From Methylobacterium sp. WL1 (GTDB taxonomy: Bacteria > Pseudomonadota > Alphaproteobacteria > Rhizobiales > Beijerinckiaceae), in NCBI RefSeq assembly GCF_008000895.1, contig NZ_CP042823.1:5726501-5790500 (forward strand): a stretch of 64,000 bases of DNA, written 5' to 3'. Numbering within the stretch: position 1 is the first letter of the stretch; each line of letters begins with the position of its first letter. Below are positions 54,892 through 64,000 of this stretch, one piece after another. The position numbers were made by a program, and so were the translations under genes. The notes under the pieces were generated by a model. That model worked only from the letters and a program-made list of their open reading frames with translations. It searched no databases and was not told the origin of the DNA.

Positions 54892-57800
54892 ATGGGCTCG
54901 GGGGGCAATCGATCCGGGATCTGCGGATATCTCGGCACGCGGCTGCTGCGCGTGTCGCTGCCCGTGCTCGCGCTCCTGGCGGCGATCGAGCCGGCGCTCG
55001 CCGCGCGGCTGATCGTAGCCAAGGGCAGCGAGGCCGGCAGCGGACCCGGCGGCTACGGCCGGATCGTGCTCACCTTCGATAGGCCGGTCACCGTCAAGGC
55101 GAAGCTCGCCGGCGGCATCCTGCTGCTCGGCTACGGCGAGCGGGTAACCCCCGGTCCCGAGCGTATCGCCGAAGAGATGCCGGCCTTCGTGTCGATGGTC
55201 CGGCGCGACCCCGACGGGTCGGGCCTGCGGGTCGCCCTGCAGCGGCCGTACCAGGCCAACGTCCAGCTGGCCGGCGAGCGCGTCTTCGTCGACCTCCTGC
55301 CGGAGGGCTGGTCGGGCCTGCCGCCGCCGCTGCCCCCCGAGGTTGTGGCCGAGCTCGCCCGCCGGGCCCGCGTGGCCGAGAAGCTCTGAAGGCGCGCATG
55401 CTCCCGCCGGCGCGCAAGGCCCTCGCGCTGGAACTCGCCCGGCTGCCGACCCTGACGCGCCTGTCGCTGCGCCTGCCCGACGAGGCGGTGGCGACCGTGA
55501 GCGCCGAGGGGCCGACGACGCGCCTGCGCGTCGCCGGTTCCTGGACGATCGATTCGAACGAGGCCCGGGGCCGTCCGCGGCCGGGTATCGCCAAGCTCGC
55601 CACCGAGTCGGACGCGAGTTCGGCCAGCATCCTGCTGACCCCCGCCGAGGGCTACACCGTCACGACGGAGCGGGAGGATGGGGCCTACACGATCGATGTC
55701 GTGAGCCGCACGCCACTCAAGGCCCCGGAATCGAAGGCGGCCGAGGTGCCGGGGCCGGCCGATGCGGGCGCCGCCAAACCTGTCGTGCCGGTCCCTCAGC
55801 CCACCCGAAAGGCCGAGGCTCCGGCCACCCCGGACGCCGCACCCGAGGCGCCTCCGACCCGCAAGGCCGGATCCGGCCTGGTCTTCCCGTTCACGACCTT
55901 GCCGCCCGCCGCCCTGTTCGAGCGTGGCGGCGTCGCCACGCTGGTGTTCGAGACCGCCGAGCCCGTCACCGCCCCGGCGGGCAACCAGGGCCTCGCACCG
56001 GTCGGAGCGCCGACCCGGACCGGACCGGTCACGGTCCTGCGCTTCCGGGTGCCGCCGGGCCGGCTGGTCGATCTGGCCGCGGTCACGACCGGAACCGGAT
56101 CGGCCTGGGAGCTGTCGGCCGGCGACACGCTGAGCCCGAGCGACACGCTCGATCCGGTCCGGAAGCCGGATCCGTCCGGCCGGATCACCGTGTCCCTGGC
56201 GCTGCCCCGGCCCGGATCGGCCACCTGGCTCGACCTCGACGGCGAGCGCATCGCGGTGGTCGCCTCGGCGGCGCAGCGCGCGATCGGCAATCCGAAGAGC
56301 CGGCGCTTCGTGGATTTCGAGATCCTGCCGAGCCGGCACGGGCTCGCGGTGCTGGCGAGCGCCGACGACCTCGCGGTGCGGCCCCAGCTCGACGCGGTCA
56401 CGATCGGCCGGGAAGGCGGCCTTGCTGCCTCCACGGCCGCGCGCAAGCCCGATCCCGCCCTGGCCGAGGCCGGCACCCTCGCGGTTGCGCGCGAGCCCTG
56501 GGAGCAGGCGCGGATCGGGAACGTACGCGAGACCCTCCGGACGCTGGCCGGCACCGCCGCGATGGTGCCCCCGGCTGAGCGCGGGCCGGCACGCCTCGCG
56601 CTCGCCCGCGCCAACATCGCCAACGGGTTCGATCTCGAAGGCCTCGCAGCCCTGGAGGCGGCGGCAGCCGAGGATCCGCTGCTCGCCACCCAGCGCGACG
56701 TCGCGATCCTGCGCGGTTTGGCCCTCGTGCGCAGCGGCCGCAACGCCGAGGCCCTGAAGGCCCTGTCGGGGCCGCGACTCGCGAGCGACCCGGAGGCCGC
56801 CCTGTGGCGCGCGATGGCGTCGGCCGGTCTCGGCGACTGGAAGGCGGCCGAGACCGGCTTCCCCAACGCATTGCCGGTCGCCGATGGCTACCCCACGGAC
56901 CTCGCCCAGCAGATCCGGGCCCAGGCCGCGGAGGCGGCGATCGAGAACGGCGACGCCGAGACCGCCGCCGCCCGGGCGGAGGACGCGGCCCACCTGCCGC
57001 GCTGGATCCGCGACCGGCTCGCCCTGGTCCGAGCCCGCGTCTCGGAGGCGACCGGCCAGGCCGACGCGGCGCTCGATGCGTATGCCCGCTTGGAGCAAGT
57101 CGGCCAGCGGCCGGTGGCGGCCGAGGCGCAACTGCGCAGCACCCTGCTCGCCCGGGCCGCCGGCAAGATCGAGCCGGATGCCGCGATCGAGCGGCTGGAA
57201 CGGCTGGCGCTGACCTGGCATGGCGGCCCCACCGAGACCGGCATTGCGGTCGGATTGGCGCGGCTCTACCTCGACGCCGGTCGCTGGCGCGACGCGTTCG
57301 CGGCCCTGCGCCGGGCGAACGCTATCGCGCCGAACGACCCGGCCACGCAGGCGCTTTCCCGCGAGGTGCGCACCGCCTTCGAGAACCTCTATCTCACCGA
57401 CAAGGGTGACCGGCTCACCGGGATCGAGGCCGTGGCGCTCTACTTCGATTTCCGCGAGCTGGCCCCGATCGGGCGGCGCGGGGACGAGGTGGTGCGCCGG
57501 CTGGCCGACCGCCTGGTCGGGCTCGACCTCCTGGATTCGGCCGCCGACCTGCTCCAGTACCAGATCGACAACCGGCTCACCGGTCCCGCCCGCTCCGCGG
57601 TGGCGGCCCGGCTCGCCACGATCCGGCTGATGGACGACAAGCCGATGCGGGCGCTGCAAGCCCTCGACGCGACCAACCTGCCCGAGCTGCCCGGCGAGTT
57701 GAAGCGCGCCCGCGCCCTGGTCCGCGCCCGCGCCCTCTCGGACCTGACCCGCACCGATTTGGCCCTGGAAACGATCGAGGATGAGAGCGGCCCCGATATC

Positions 57801-58235
57801 GAGCGGCTGCGGGCCGACATCTACTGGGGCGCCCGCCGCTGGCGCGAGGCCGGCGAATCGCACGAATCGCTGCTCGGCGACGCCTGGCGCGCCGGCCGGC
57901 CCCTCGACGTGCAGGCCCGGGCCGACGCGGTGCGGGCCGCCATCGCGTACGACCTCGCCGGTGAGGCGATCGGTCTCGAGCGGCTGAAGGCGAAGTTCTC
58001 CGAGGCGATGGCCGAGAGCCCCGACGCGCGCACCTTCGCGCTGCTCACGGGCGCCAACCCGACGAAGACCCCGGAATTCCGCGGCATTGCGGCCCGCGCT
58101 ACCAAGGCCGACACCCTGTCGGCCTTCCTGGCCGAGTACCGCAAGCGCTATCCCGAGACCGCTCTCCCCGAACGCGGCGCGGCCGCGGGCGAGCGCCAGA
58201 CCAGCGCAGAAGCCCGCGGCGCGCCCCCGGGCTGA
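54892..58235 (+). CDS. Large exported TPR protein, frameshifted near 55388
   Basis: Two adjacent frames form one protein of about 1115 residues. Part 1 (54892-55389) has a signal peptide (…LPVLALLAAIEPALAA) and an AMIN-like beta domain ending EVVAELARRARVAEKL. Part 2 (from 55398) continues KALALELARLPTLTRLSLRL and a long region of TPR-like helices (for example RLALARANIANGFDLEGLAA, LARLYLDAGRWRDAFAALRR) to the end. Restoring one C at CTC-TGAAG near 55388 joins them. Alphaproteobacterial homologues are contiguous and often sit near flagellar genes; envelope assembly or motility is inferred. A CtrA-like box precedes it. Confidence 0.75.
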
Positions 58236-58242
58236 GAGCCGG

Positions 58243-58713
58243 ATGACGCTGGTGATCGCGCTGGTGATCGATCCGGACCGGTTCCTCGAAACCAGATCCG
58301 GCCGCCTCTGAACGCCGGAGCGGAACGCCGAGGCTTGGCGACAGACCCATGCGGCGCTCGAGCAGGCGCTGGCGGGCGGCGGCGTCCGGCGTGTCGTGGT
58401 CGTCTGCGGCTTGCAGGGCGCGGGCAAGTCGACCTGGATCGCCGCGCAGGCCGACGATGTCGGTCCCGTCTATCTCGACGCGGCTCTCCCGGGCGTTCGG
58501 CACCGGGCGCCGATCATCGCCGTCGCGCGCCGTCACGGCGTCCCCGTGGAGGCCGTCTTGATCCGCGTTCCGCTCGACGTCGCGCTCGAACGGAACCGGC
58601 AGCGGCGCGCCGACGCGATCGTCCCCGAGGCGAGCATCCGCACGGTCGCCAGCCTGTTCGAGCCGCCGACCGTGGAGGAGGGGTTCTCGCGGGTGCGGAT
58701 CGTCGAGGCCTGA
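58243..58713 (+). pseudogene. P-loop kinase-like protein with in-frame stop at 58309
   Basis: The frame from ATG 58243 reads MTLVIALVIDPDRFLETRSG RL, then TGA (58309-58311). It resumes in the same frame as TPERNAEAWRQTHAALEQAL and VVVVCGLQGAGKSTWIAAQA (Walker A), ending VEEGFSRVRIVEA. The likely ancestral codon is TGG (…GRL-W-TPERN). The part after the stop has no good start before the P-loop, so a full protein of about 156 residues needs readthrough or the stop is an error. Resembles short ATP-binding polynucleotide kinase-like proteins. Confidence 0.6.
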
Positions 58714-58722
58714 TCCGGGCGC

Positions 58723-60177
58723 CTATTGCGTCAGGCGTGCGACCTGAAGCGCTTTGTCGAACATCGCGTTGAGCGAGGTCGTGATGTCGTCTGGGCTGTT
58801 GGCCGTGTAGAAATATCCCGGTGACGCACAGCTTTGCACGGTCGCCGCCAGCGTCGGGTTCAATCCGTTGACCTTCTTGTTTTCTGCGGCGATGCCGCCG
58901 CCGTAATCCGTGAAGGCGATGCTGTTGTAGGGGATGTACAGGATCGAGACCGTCGCACCGGCCGATTTGAGCGCGGTGCAGAGTGACGGATCGATCTGCG
59001 CGGGAGACGAGCCGTCGAAGTCGCCGGCGGCGTAGCCCGGGAATTTCGAGGGGCTACCCGGGTAGTAGTATTTGCCGTTCTTGTTGATGGAATAGTGCTG
59101 GCCGTTCTGCATGCCGTCGGTGACCAGGAACACGAACGGTTTGCGGGCACCGCTGCTGGAGCCGTCCCCGAATCCGCCTGCATTGGTGATGGCGGCCTTC
59201 ATTTGCGGCAGGACGACCTCGAAATGCGTTCCGCCGGCCCCCGTGCCGGTGCTCGGGTCCCCCCCCGTGGACAGCTGCGTCGTGCCGGTATCCAGAAGCT
59301 TGGTCAGGGCGAGCGGGTAGGGGTTCGTGTTGGCACAGTCGGCGACGGTGTTCAGGGTGGCGATGGAGCTGTTGATGTCGGCGAGCGTACCCATCTGGTT
59401 GATGAACGGGTACAGGCCGACGCGGTACTGGCTCGTCACCGACGGGTTGGCGGCCCGCTGGATCAACGAGCAGACCGCCGTGTTCAGTGCGTCCGAGCGC
59501 AGCTGTATCTTGCCGGCGGCAAGGGTCCAGCCGTTGTAGGTTTGGTAATGGCAGGCAAACTGGCAACCCTGCTTGTAGTCCGAACTCTTGTCGTTGTTCT
59601 GGCTCGCCAGCTTGCTCATGCCGGCGGTGGTCGCCGGCAGGCCCATCGAGCCCGACACGTCCAGCAGCAGGTAGAAATCGAGGTAGCTCGCGAGGTCGGC
59701 CGAGGCCGTGACCGTGTTGGAGAAGTTCGTGGTCGGGGTCCGGAAGATCTGCCCGAAATTGTTCTTCACCGTGGCGCTGTAGACGACCGTCGACACGAGC
59801 GTCTGGCTCTTGCGCGTGAGTTGCGGCGTCTGAAGCTGCACCTGCGCGAACGGCACGGTGCCGGCGTTGACCGTGAAGGCTTTCGACGCCTGCGCGATGC
59901 CGGCCGCGATGGCGTTGGCGGTGACGTTCGCCTGGCCCGGGTTGGCCGCGATGTAGGCCTTCGCGGTCGCCACCGCGGCGATGGCGGCCGCATCCGCGGC
60001 GGCGTCGAGCTTGGACTTGTCGGTGATCGCGACGCCGTAATCGATCCCGTAGCCGAGCAGGCCGACCATCGGCAGCAGGCTCAGGGCGAACAGGATCGTC
60101 ACGTTGCCGGAGCGTGCGCCCGAGAGACCCGTCGCCCGGACGATGCGGCGCTGCACGCGGTTCAGAAGCCCGGGCAT
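58723..60177 (-). CDS. TadG-like pilus assembly protein with VWA domain
   Basis: A 484-residue protein. The N-terminal membrane segment SGNVTILFALSLLPMVGLLGYGID is of TadG type, followed by a von Willebrand factor A domain. The MIDAS motif is LLLDVSGSMGLP with FVFLVTDGMQNG downstream. It is probably involved in Tad (Flp) pilus assembly, anchored in the inner membrane with the VWA domain outside. Its ATG overlaps the TadE gene by 16 nt, so all three genes are one operon. Confidence 0.85.
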   Translation of the reverse strand: MPGLLNRVQRRIVRATGLSGARSGNVTILFALSLLPMVGLLGYGIDYGVAITDKSKLDAAADAAAIAAVATAKAYIAANPGQANVTANAIAAGIAQASKAFTVNAGTVPFAQVQLQTPQLTRKSQTLVSTVVYSATVKNNFGQIFRTPTTNFSNTVTASADLASYLDFYLLLDVSGSMGLPATTAGMSKLASQNNDKSSDYKQGCQFACHYQTYNGWTLAAGKIQLRSDALNTAVCSLIQRAANPSVTSQYRVGLYPFINQMGTLADINSSIATLNTVADCANTNPYPLALTKLLDTGTTQLSTGGDPSTGTGAGGTHFEVVLPQMKAAITNAGGFGDGSSSGARKPFVFLVTDGMQNGQHYSINKNGKYYYPGSPSKFPGYAAGDFDGSSPAQIDPSLCTALKSAGATVSILYIPYNSIAFTDYGGGIAAENKKVNGLNPTLAATVQSCASPGYFYTANSPDDITTSLNAMFDKALQVARLTQ

Positions 60178-60923
60178 TTGGTGGCGATCCCATCGTTGCC
60201 CGCCGGGTCGAAATTGACCAGCGTGGCGTAGCGCGGCTGCACGTACATCGAGCGGGCGATCCGCACGGCGGGGATGAACCGCGCGCCGAAGGACGGCTTG
60301 AAGTTGAAGACGACGTCGATCGCCACGATCGATCCCGGCCCGAAGACCGAGCGGGGGAGCGTGGTGCGGTTCGGCGGGGCCGTGTCGGCGGCCGGAAGCT
60401 GCGGGACCGTGCAGGGCCGGTAGTTGCCCCCGCTGGTCCCCGAGCTCGTCCAGGCGACGGCGGCCGTGTAGCAGGCGCTCAGGTCGCCGCCGGTGCAGTT
60501 TGCCGCCGTCTGGGTGAACGCGACGGCGGCGTAGGTGATGGCGATGTCCTGCCACCATTGCAGACCCTGCCGCGGCGCGTCCGTCATCAGGTACGGGAAC
60601 AGGACCAGGGCGGAATCGAAGCTGAAATGCAGGTCGGTGGCGTTGACGGTCGCCACCGTCGAGCCCGCGGGCGGCATCGCCTGGGACATCATCTGGCTGA
60701 TCGACTGGGCGACCAGCCCGACCTTGCGGCTGGCGTTGATATACGTGATCAGCTGGGTCCCGCCGAGCATCAGGATCAGCAGCACCGGCAGGATCAGGGC
60801 GAACTCGATCGCGGAGACCGCCCGCCTGTCGCGCAGGAAGCCCTTCGCCGATGGCGGCTCGACCTGAGCCGGTCGCGATCCCGCGACGCGGGCCATCCGG
60901 TTCGTCGGCGAGCGCCCGTGCAT
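60162..60923 (-). CDS. TadE-like pseudopilin
   Basis: A 253-residue protein with one N-terminal helix preceded by the pseudopilin-type motif RRAVSAIEFALILPVLLILM (Glu5-like residue, cleavable by a prepilin peptidase). The rest is a periplasmic domain with Cys pairs (TAANCTGGDLSACYTA). It is in the TadE/TadF group of minor pilins. Its ATG overlaps the preceding gene's stop (ATGA). Confidence 0.83.
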   Translation of the reverse strand: MHGRSPTNRMARVAGSRPAQVEPPSAKGFLRDRRAVSAIEFALILPVLLILMLGGTQLITYINASRKVGLVAQSISQMMSQAMPPAGSTVATVNATDLHFSFDSALVLFPYLMTDAPRQGLQWWQDIAITYAAVAFTQTAANCTGGDLSACYTAAVAWTSSGTSGGNYRPCTVPQLPAADTAPPNRTTLPRSVFGPGSIVAIDVVFNFKPSFGARFIPAVRIARSMYVQPRYATLVNFDPAGNDGIATKCPGF

Positions 60924-61468
60924 CAGAACAGCTCGTTGCGGAACGCCGCCGTCGACACCGCCAGGTAGGCCGGGGCGCCATTGAACACCGCGCCGCCGCC
61001 CAGCATCTTCGCGAAGGCGGAGGGCAGGAACGTGATCGGATAGATCACCAGGAGGTACTGGTACTGTCCGCGCGTGCCGAGACTGTACTGGCCGGACCCG
61101 GGGGTCAGCGCCGGGATCGCCAGGCCGCTGACATCGGATCTCACGTAGCTGTAGTAGCCGCTCGACCCGCTTCCGGGCGGCACCAGGTACAGGTTCACCA
61201 CGAGGTTGGCGCATGTCATCGAGGCCGGCAGGTTCCGGCATAGGGCGGTCTTGAAGCCGGCCTGATCGAGGGCGCTCGTCTGGGCGGCCCCTGTCAGGAT
61301 CTGCCGTGCGGCGCGGGTCGTGGCATAGTCTAGCGATTGATTGATAAACAGGATCGTGGCTACGGTCATGATAAACAGAAGAGTCAGGATGAACAGCATC
61401 GCCACCAGGGCGAATTCGACCGCTGCGGCCCCTCTCTGATCACAAACATAGCGGCGCACGAGAAGCAT
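60923..61468 (-). CDS. TadE-like pseudopilin
   Basis: A 181-residue protein with the prepilin-like QRGAAAVEFALVAMLFILTL helix and a periplasmic domain containing CRNLPASMTCANLVVNLYL. It is the first gene of the tadE-tadE-tadG operon. ATG 61468 is preferred to an upstream TTG. A CtrA-like box sits 23-37 nt upstream of the ATG. Confidence 0.82.
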   Translation of the reverse strand: MLLVRRYVCDQRGAAAVEFALVAMLFILTLLFIMTVATILFINQSLDYATTRAARQILTGAAQTSALDQAGFKTALCRNLPASMTCANLVVNLYLVPPGSGSSGYYSYVRSDVSGLAIPALTPGSGQYSLGTRGQYQYLLVIYPITFLPSAFAKMLGGGAVFNGAPAYLAVSTAAFRNELF

Positions 61469-61490
61469 GCGCTCTGTTAGCAAGAGATTG

Positions 61491-61505
61491 CTAAACCCGA
61501 GTTAA
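61491..61505 (-). promoter_or_regulatory. CtrA-like box TTAA-N7-TTAG
   Basis: Minus strand TTAACTCGGGTTTAG, just upstream of the first TadE gene. Same variant as at 9852 and 54791. Confidence 0.42.
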
Positions 61506-61646
61506 AACAGCCTTCGAGACTCTATACGTCTGCCTGGATGAATCTTGCGAGGTATCCGGCCTGACTGCGACGACCTAGCGCCGCGACGTCATTGTCCTGA
61601 TCCACCTGCGTGCACCGAACCGGTATCCACTTCGGCGGCGCGCGCT

Positions 61647-62432
61647 CTATCCGCCGTAGCTCTGGACCAGCGATCCGGCCACCAGGGTCCAGCCGTCGAC
61701 CAGCACGAAGAAGATCAGCTTGAACGGCAGCGCAACGGTGGCGGGCGGCACCATCATCATGCCCACCGCCATCAGCACCGAGGCGACCACGAGGTCGATG
61801 ATCAGGAACGGGATGAACAGCAGGAAGCCGATCTCGAAGGCGCGGCGCAGCTCCGAGATCATGAAGGCCGGGGTCACGATCTCGAGGCCGACATCCTCCG
61901 GTCCCTTCGGCACCGGCACCTTGGCGAGGTCGAGGAACAGCTTCAGGTCCTTCTCGCGGACGTTCTTCAGCATGAACGTCTTGAACGGCGCCGAGGCGCG
62001 CTCGAAGGCCTGAGCCTGCGTGATCCGCCCGGCGACCAGCGGCTCGATCCCGGCGCTGTAGGCCACGCGGCCGGTGGGCGCCATCACGAAGGCGGTGAGG
62101 AACAGCGCCAGGCTGACGATCACCGCGGTGGGCGGCGCGGTCTGGGTGCCGAGCGCCGAGCGCAGGATCGACAGCACCACGACGATCCGGGTGAACGCGG
62201 TCGCCATCACCAGCACGGACGGCGCCACCGCCAGGATCGTGATCAGCGCGACGAGCTGGAGCGCCCGCTCGGTGGTGCCGCCGGCGCCGAGATCGACGCT
62301 GAGGCTCTGGGACAGGGCCGGTCCGGCGGCCAGCACGGCCCCGGCCAGCATGGCGAGGCCCAGCAGCGTGCGGCGGTTACGGGCCGGGCGGCCCTGAGTG
62401 TCGCGATGCGGCGTGTCGGTCATCGGGGTCAC
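61647..62432 (-). CDS. fliP: Flagellar export apparatus protein FliP
   Basis: A 261-residue core component of the flagellar type III export gate (FliP5FliQ4FliR). A signal peptide (LLGLAMLAGAVLAAGPALSQ) is followed by LVALITILAVAPSVLVMATAFTRIVVVLSILR, the signature of FliP. The C-terminal helices (EIGFLLFIPFLIIDLVVASVLMAVGMMM) are intact. The start GTG 62432 overlaps the upstream stop (GTGA); an ATG at 62423 is an alternative. No other fli genes are in the window. Confidence 0.95.
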   Translation of the reverse strand: MTPMTDTPHRDTQGRPARNRRTLLGLAMLAGAVLAAGPALSQSLSVDLGAGGTTERALQLVALITILAVAPSVLVMATAFTRIVVVLSILRSALGTQTAPPTAVIVSLALFLTAFVMAPTGRVAYSAGIEPLVAGRITQAQAFERASAPFKTFMLKNVREKDLKLFLDLAKVPVPKGPEDVGLEIVTPAFMISELRRAFEIGFLLFIPFLIIDLVVASVLMAVGMMMVPPATVALPFKLIFFVLVDGWTLVAGSLVQSYGG

Positions 62433-63592
62433 GGGCGGTCGCAGGTGGGCGTCGCCGGCCGGACCCCCGTGCGCCGCGCCTCGAGGTTCTGCCAGACCAG
62501 GAGGGCCGGCAGGCCGAGCACGACATCGGGAACGCGGCGGGCGAGCGAGAGGGCGATCGCCGTCCCGGCATCGATGCCGAACAGGCCGCAGACCAGCACG
62601 AGGCCGCCCTCCTGCACGCCGAGGCCGCTCGGCACCAGGAAGGCCGCCGCCTTGATCGCCTGGCTCAGCGCCTCGATCACCAGGATCTCCGACAGGGTGA
62701 CCTGATCGACGCCGATGCAGGTCAGCACGACCGCGACCTCGGCGGCACCGAGCAGCCAGGCGAGCGCGTGAAGCGCGAACGACTGCACGAGGCGGCCGCG
62801 CCGTCCCGCCGCCCAGACCGTGTCGAGCGCCCCCTGGATCCGCGGGGCGGGTTCCGGACGCGCCTCCGTCTCGCGCACGAAGCGCCGGCCCAGGGCTGCG
62901 ATACGGTCCTCGACCACGCGCACGATCCCGGTCCGCTGGAGCGCGAAGAACGCCCCGACCGCCAGTCCCGCCACCGCGAGGGTGCGCAGCGTCCAGTTCG
63001 CGAGCTCGGCGGCGGCCGGCCCCTCGACCTGGCTCAGCAGCCCGGCGCCGAGGCCTGCGAACAGCGCCAGCGTGCCCACCTGGAACAGCATGTCGGCCAG
63101 CACGGAGGCCGCAGCCAGCGAGCCGGCCACCCCCCAGAAGGTCAGGAGCCGCGCCCCGAGGACGTCGCCGCCGACCGAGGCCACCGGCAGCAGCACGTTG
63201 ATGCCCTCGCGCACGAAGCGCAGGATCAGGCAGGCCGAAGCCGGGGCGGGCGACAGGCCATCAAGGATGCGGGCCCAGGCGAAGCCGCAGATCAGGACCA
63301 CGAGCGCGCGGACGAGCGTGACGCCGGCAAAGCCGACGAACCCGATTCGCCCGAACGCCGCCGCGACCGCGGACAGATCGTTGGTGGCCACCAACCAGAC
63401 CGCGAGGCCCAGGCCGATCAGCGTGCCGATCAGCGGCAGCCGGCGCAGCACGGCCAAGCCGACGCGACGCGCCGGGGCGGCGCGGTCGCCGCTCACGGCC
63501 GGACCGTGGGGGATGTGCGCCGAGTGGCGGGCAAGGGCGAGGGCTCCAGGTTGTGCCGGCCGGGAACTGGGCGGCGATTCGGCATGTGGCAC
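62429..63592 (-). CDS. LPG-synthase-type (UPF0104) membrane protein
   Basis: A 387-residue protein of about eight helices: LIGTLIGLGLAVWLVATNDL, RFVREGINVLLPVASVGGD and LVPSGLGVQEGGLVLVCGLFGI, the last being the family's PxGxGxxE motif. Flippase-like or lipid-export roles are proposed for relatives (HpnL-like proteins in hopanoid producers). The start is uncertain: GTG 63592 or GTG 63496 just before the first helix. It overlaps fliP's start. Confidence 0.85.
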   Translation of the reverse strand: MPHAESPPSSRPAQPGALALARHSAHIPHGPAVSGDRAAPARRVGLAVLRRLPLIGTLIGLGLAVWLVATNDLSAVAAAFGRIGFVGFAGVTLVRALVVLICGFAWARILDGLSPAPASACLILRFVREGINVLLPVASVGGDVLGARLLTFWGVAGSLAAASVLADMLFQVGTLALFAGLGAGLLSQVEGPAAAELANWTLRTLAVAGLAVGAFFALQRTGIVRVVEDRIAALGRRFVRETEARPEPAPRIQGALDTVWAAGRRGRLVQSFALHALAWLLGAAEVAVVLTCIGVDQVTLSEILVIEALSQAIKAAAFLVPSGLGVQEGGLVLVCGLFGIDAGTAIALSLARRVPDVVLGLPALLVWQNLEARRTGVRPATPTCDRP

Positions 63593-63597
63593 CGCCG

Positions 63598-64000
63598 CTA
63601 GGGACGTATTGGGGCCGAATTCGGGGGGCGCGGCTGCGGTAGCACGGGGCGCAGTACCGCGGCGAGGGCCTCCTCGGGCTTGGAATCGGGATCGAGCAGC
63701 ACGACGCGTCCGGCCGCCAGGCTCGCCCCCGTAGCCACCGCCACCGCCCGCTTCGGGCAGGGTCCGAGGCAGCCGGACTCGACGATGCAGAGCTTGGTCC
63801 GGTCGGCGAGCAGCCCGTCCTTGGCGGCCTGCTTGGCCGCGCCCTTCAGCAGCGCCCGCACCGCGCGCGGACGCAGGCCCTGGCGCTTGGCGCATTTGGC
63901 GCACACCACCACGACCTCGGTCAGCTTGGTCTTGGCGAGCTGGGTCTTGGCGACCTGCGTCTCGGCGATCTGATTTTTGGCAAGCTTGGTCTTGTCGACC
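63598..64000 (-). CDS. (2Fe-2S) ferredoxin-like protein, 5' end missing
   Basis: The frame is open to the window end, so the start is beyond 64000. The conserved part is VVVCAKCAKRQGLRPRAV then KLCIVESGCLGPCPKRAV, a thioredoxin-like [2Fe-2S] ferredoxin pattern (C-x2-C early, C-x5-C-x3-C later). Upstream the frame is a pentapeptide-periodic stretch (AKTQL-AKTKL-type) in the DNA 63913-64000. Possible role in electron transfer or metal handling; its partner is unknown. Confidence 0.7.
   Translation of the reverse strand, partial: VDKTKLAKNQIAETQVAKTQLAKTKLTEVVVVCAKCAKRQGLRPRAVRALLKGAAKQAAKDGLLADRTKLCIVESGCLGPCPKRAVAVATGASLAAGRVVLLDPDSKPEEALAAVLRPVLPQPRPPNSAPIRP

Noticed and set aside
58320..58350. 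GGAAC near 58322 as an EcfG promoter
   Set aside because: No CGTT at 16 or 17 nt; lies within coding sequence.
55131..58427. 1098-codon minus ORF across the TPR gene
   Set aside because: Antisense shadow of a GC-rich TPR gene; the plus strand has signal peptide and domain structure.

Overview
The window is GC-rich, densely coded DNA from an alphaproteobacterium, almost certainly a Methylobacterium or close relative (Methylobacteriaceae, Rhizobiales). This rests on a textbook PhyR/NepR general-stress locus with EcfG-type promoters, a carotenoid cluster with two CrtN-type desaturases, AcpXL-type lipid A genes, homospermidine synthase, TadE/TadG pilus-type genes and typical Rhizobiales small-protein families. 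I saw no tRNA, rRNA, CRISPR array or complete insertion sequence. It looks like ordinary chromosome.

Layout. 0-2.2 kb: end of an LPG-synthase-type membrane protein, a PhoR-like sensor kinase (frameshifted) and a GST. 2.3-5.7 kb: copper operon, with a CueR-box promoter, copA, cueR and two overlapping tiny membrane-protein genes. 5.8-10.8 kb: M20 amidohydrolase, chromate transporter, M17 aminopeptidase, TPR lipoprotein. 11.2-18.4 kb: aconitase, a secreted repeat protein, an MCP and the two subunits of 3-oxoacid CoA-transferase. 18.7-22.3 kb: AsmA-like and DUF1499 proteins (both with local frameshifts) and an MBL hydrolase.

22.7-25.7 kb is the most interesting stretch, a general stress response (GSR) island. 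nepR and phyR diverge from back-to-back EcfG promoters (GGAAC-N16-CGTT). Identical promoters precede a DUF1328 gene, a small secreted-protein gene and, on the minus strand, a ~90-nt segment with a C-rich loop and an intrinsic terminator. The last is a good candidate for an undescribed stress sRNA resembling Caulobacter GsrN in layout. A KGG-motif stress protein closes the island.

25.9-38.4 kb: a series of short operons: SCO-like protein, cNMP-binding protein, VOC protein, L,D-transpeptidase, nuclease, AI-2E-type permease, acpXL-fabZ-fabF2-like lipid A genes, cold shock protein, NAD kinase, CutA and small exported proteins. An eroded acyltransferase fragment lies at 37.3-37.6 kb. 38.5-47.4 kb: a minus-strand block of carotenoid-type genes (glycosyltransferase, acyltransferase, two CrtN-type desaturases) with an ABC transporter, a DUF2141 protein and a glutamine amidotransferase, interrupted by a REPIN-like inverted repeat. 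47.5-53.4 kb: RNA methyltransferase, MaoC protein, cation transporter, phosphoesterase, outer-membrane protein, TM2 protein, homospermidine synthase. 53.8-64 kb: IalB-like protein, a very large TPR envelope protein (frameshifted), an ATPase with an in-frame stop, TadE/TadE/TadG-like genes, fliP, another LPG-synthase-type protein and a ferredoxin-like gene running off the end.

Two cross-cutting observations. First, at least eight single-base indels, mostly apparent deletions next to G/C runs, break otherwise well-conserved genes, so sequencing or assembly error must be considered before calling pseudogenes. Second, three TTAA-N7-TTAG boxes (CtrA-like) sit upstream of a TPR lipoprotein, the large TPR protein and the TadE/TadG operon, suggesting a shared cell-cycle-type regulon.
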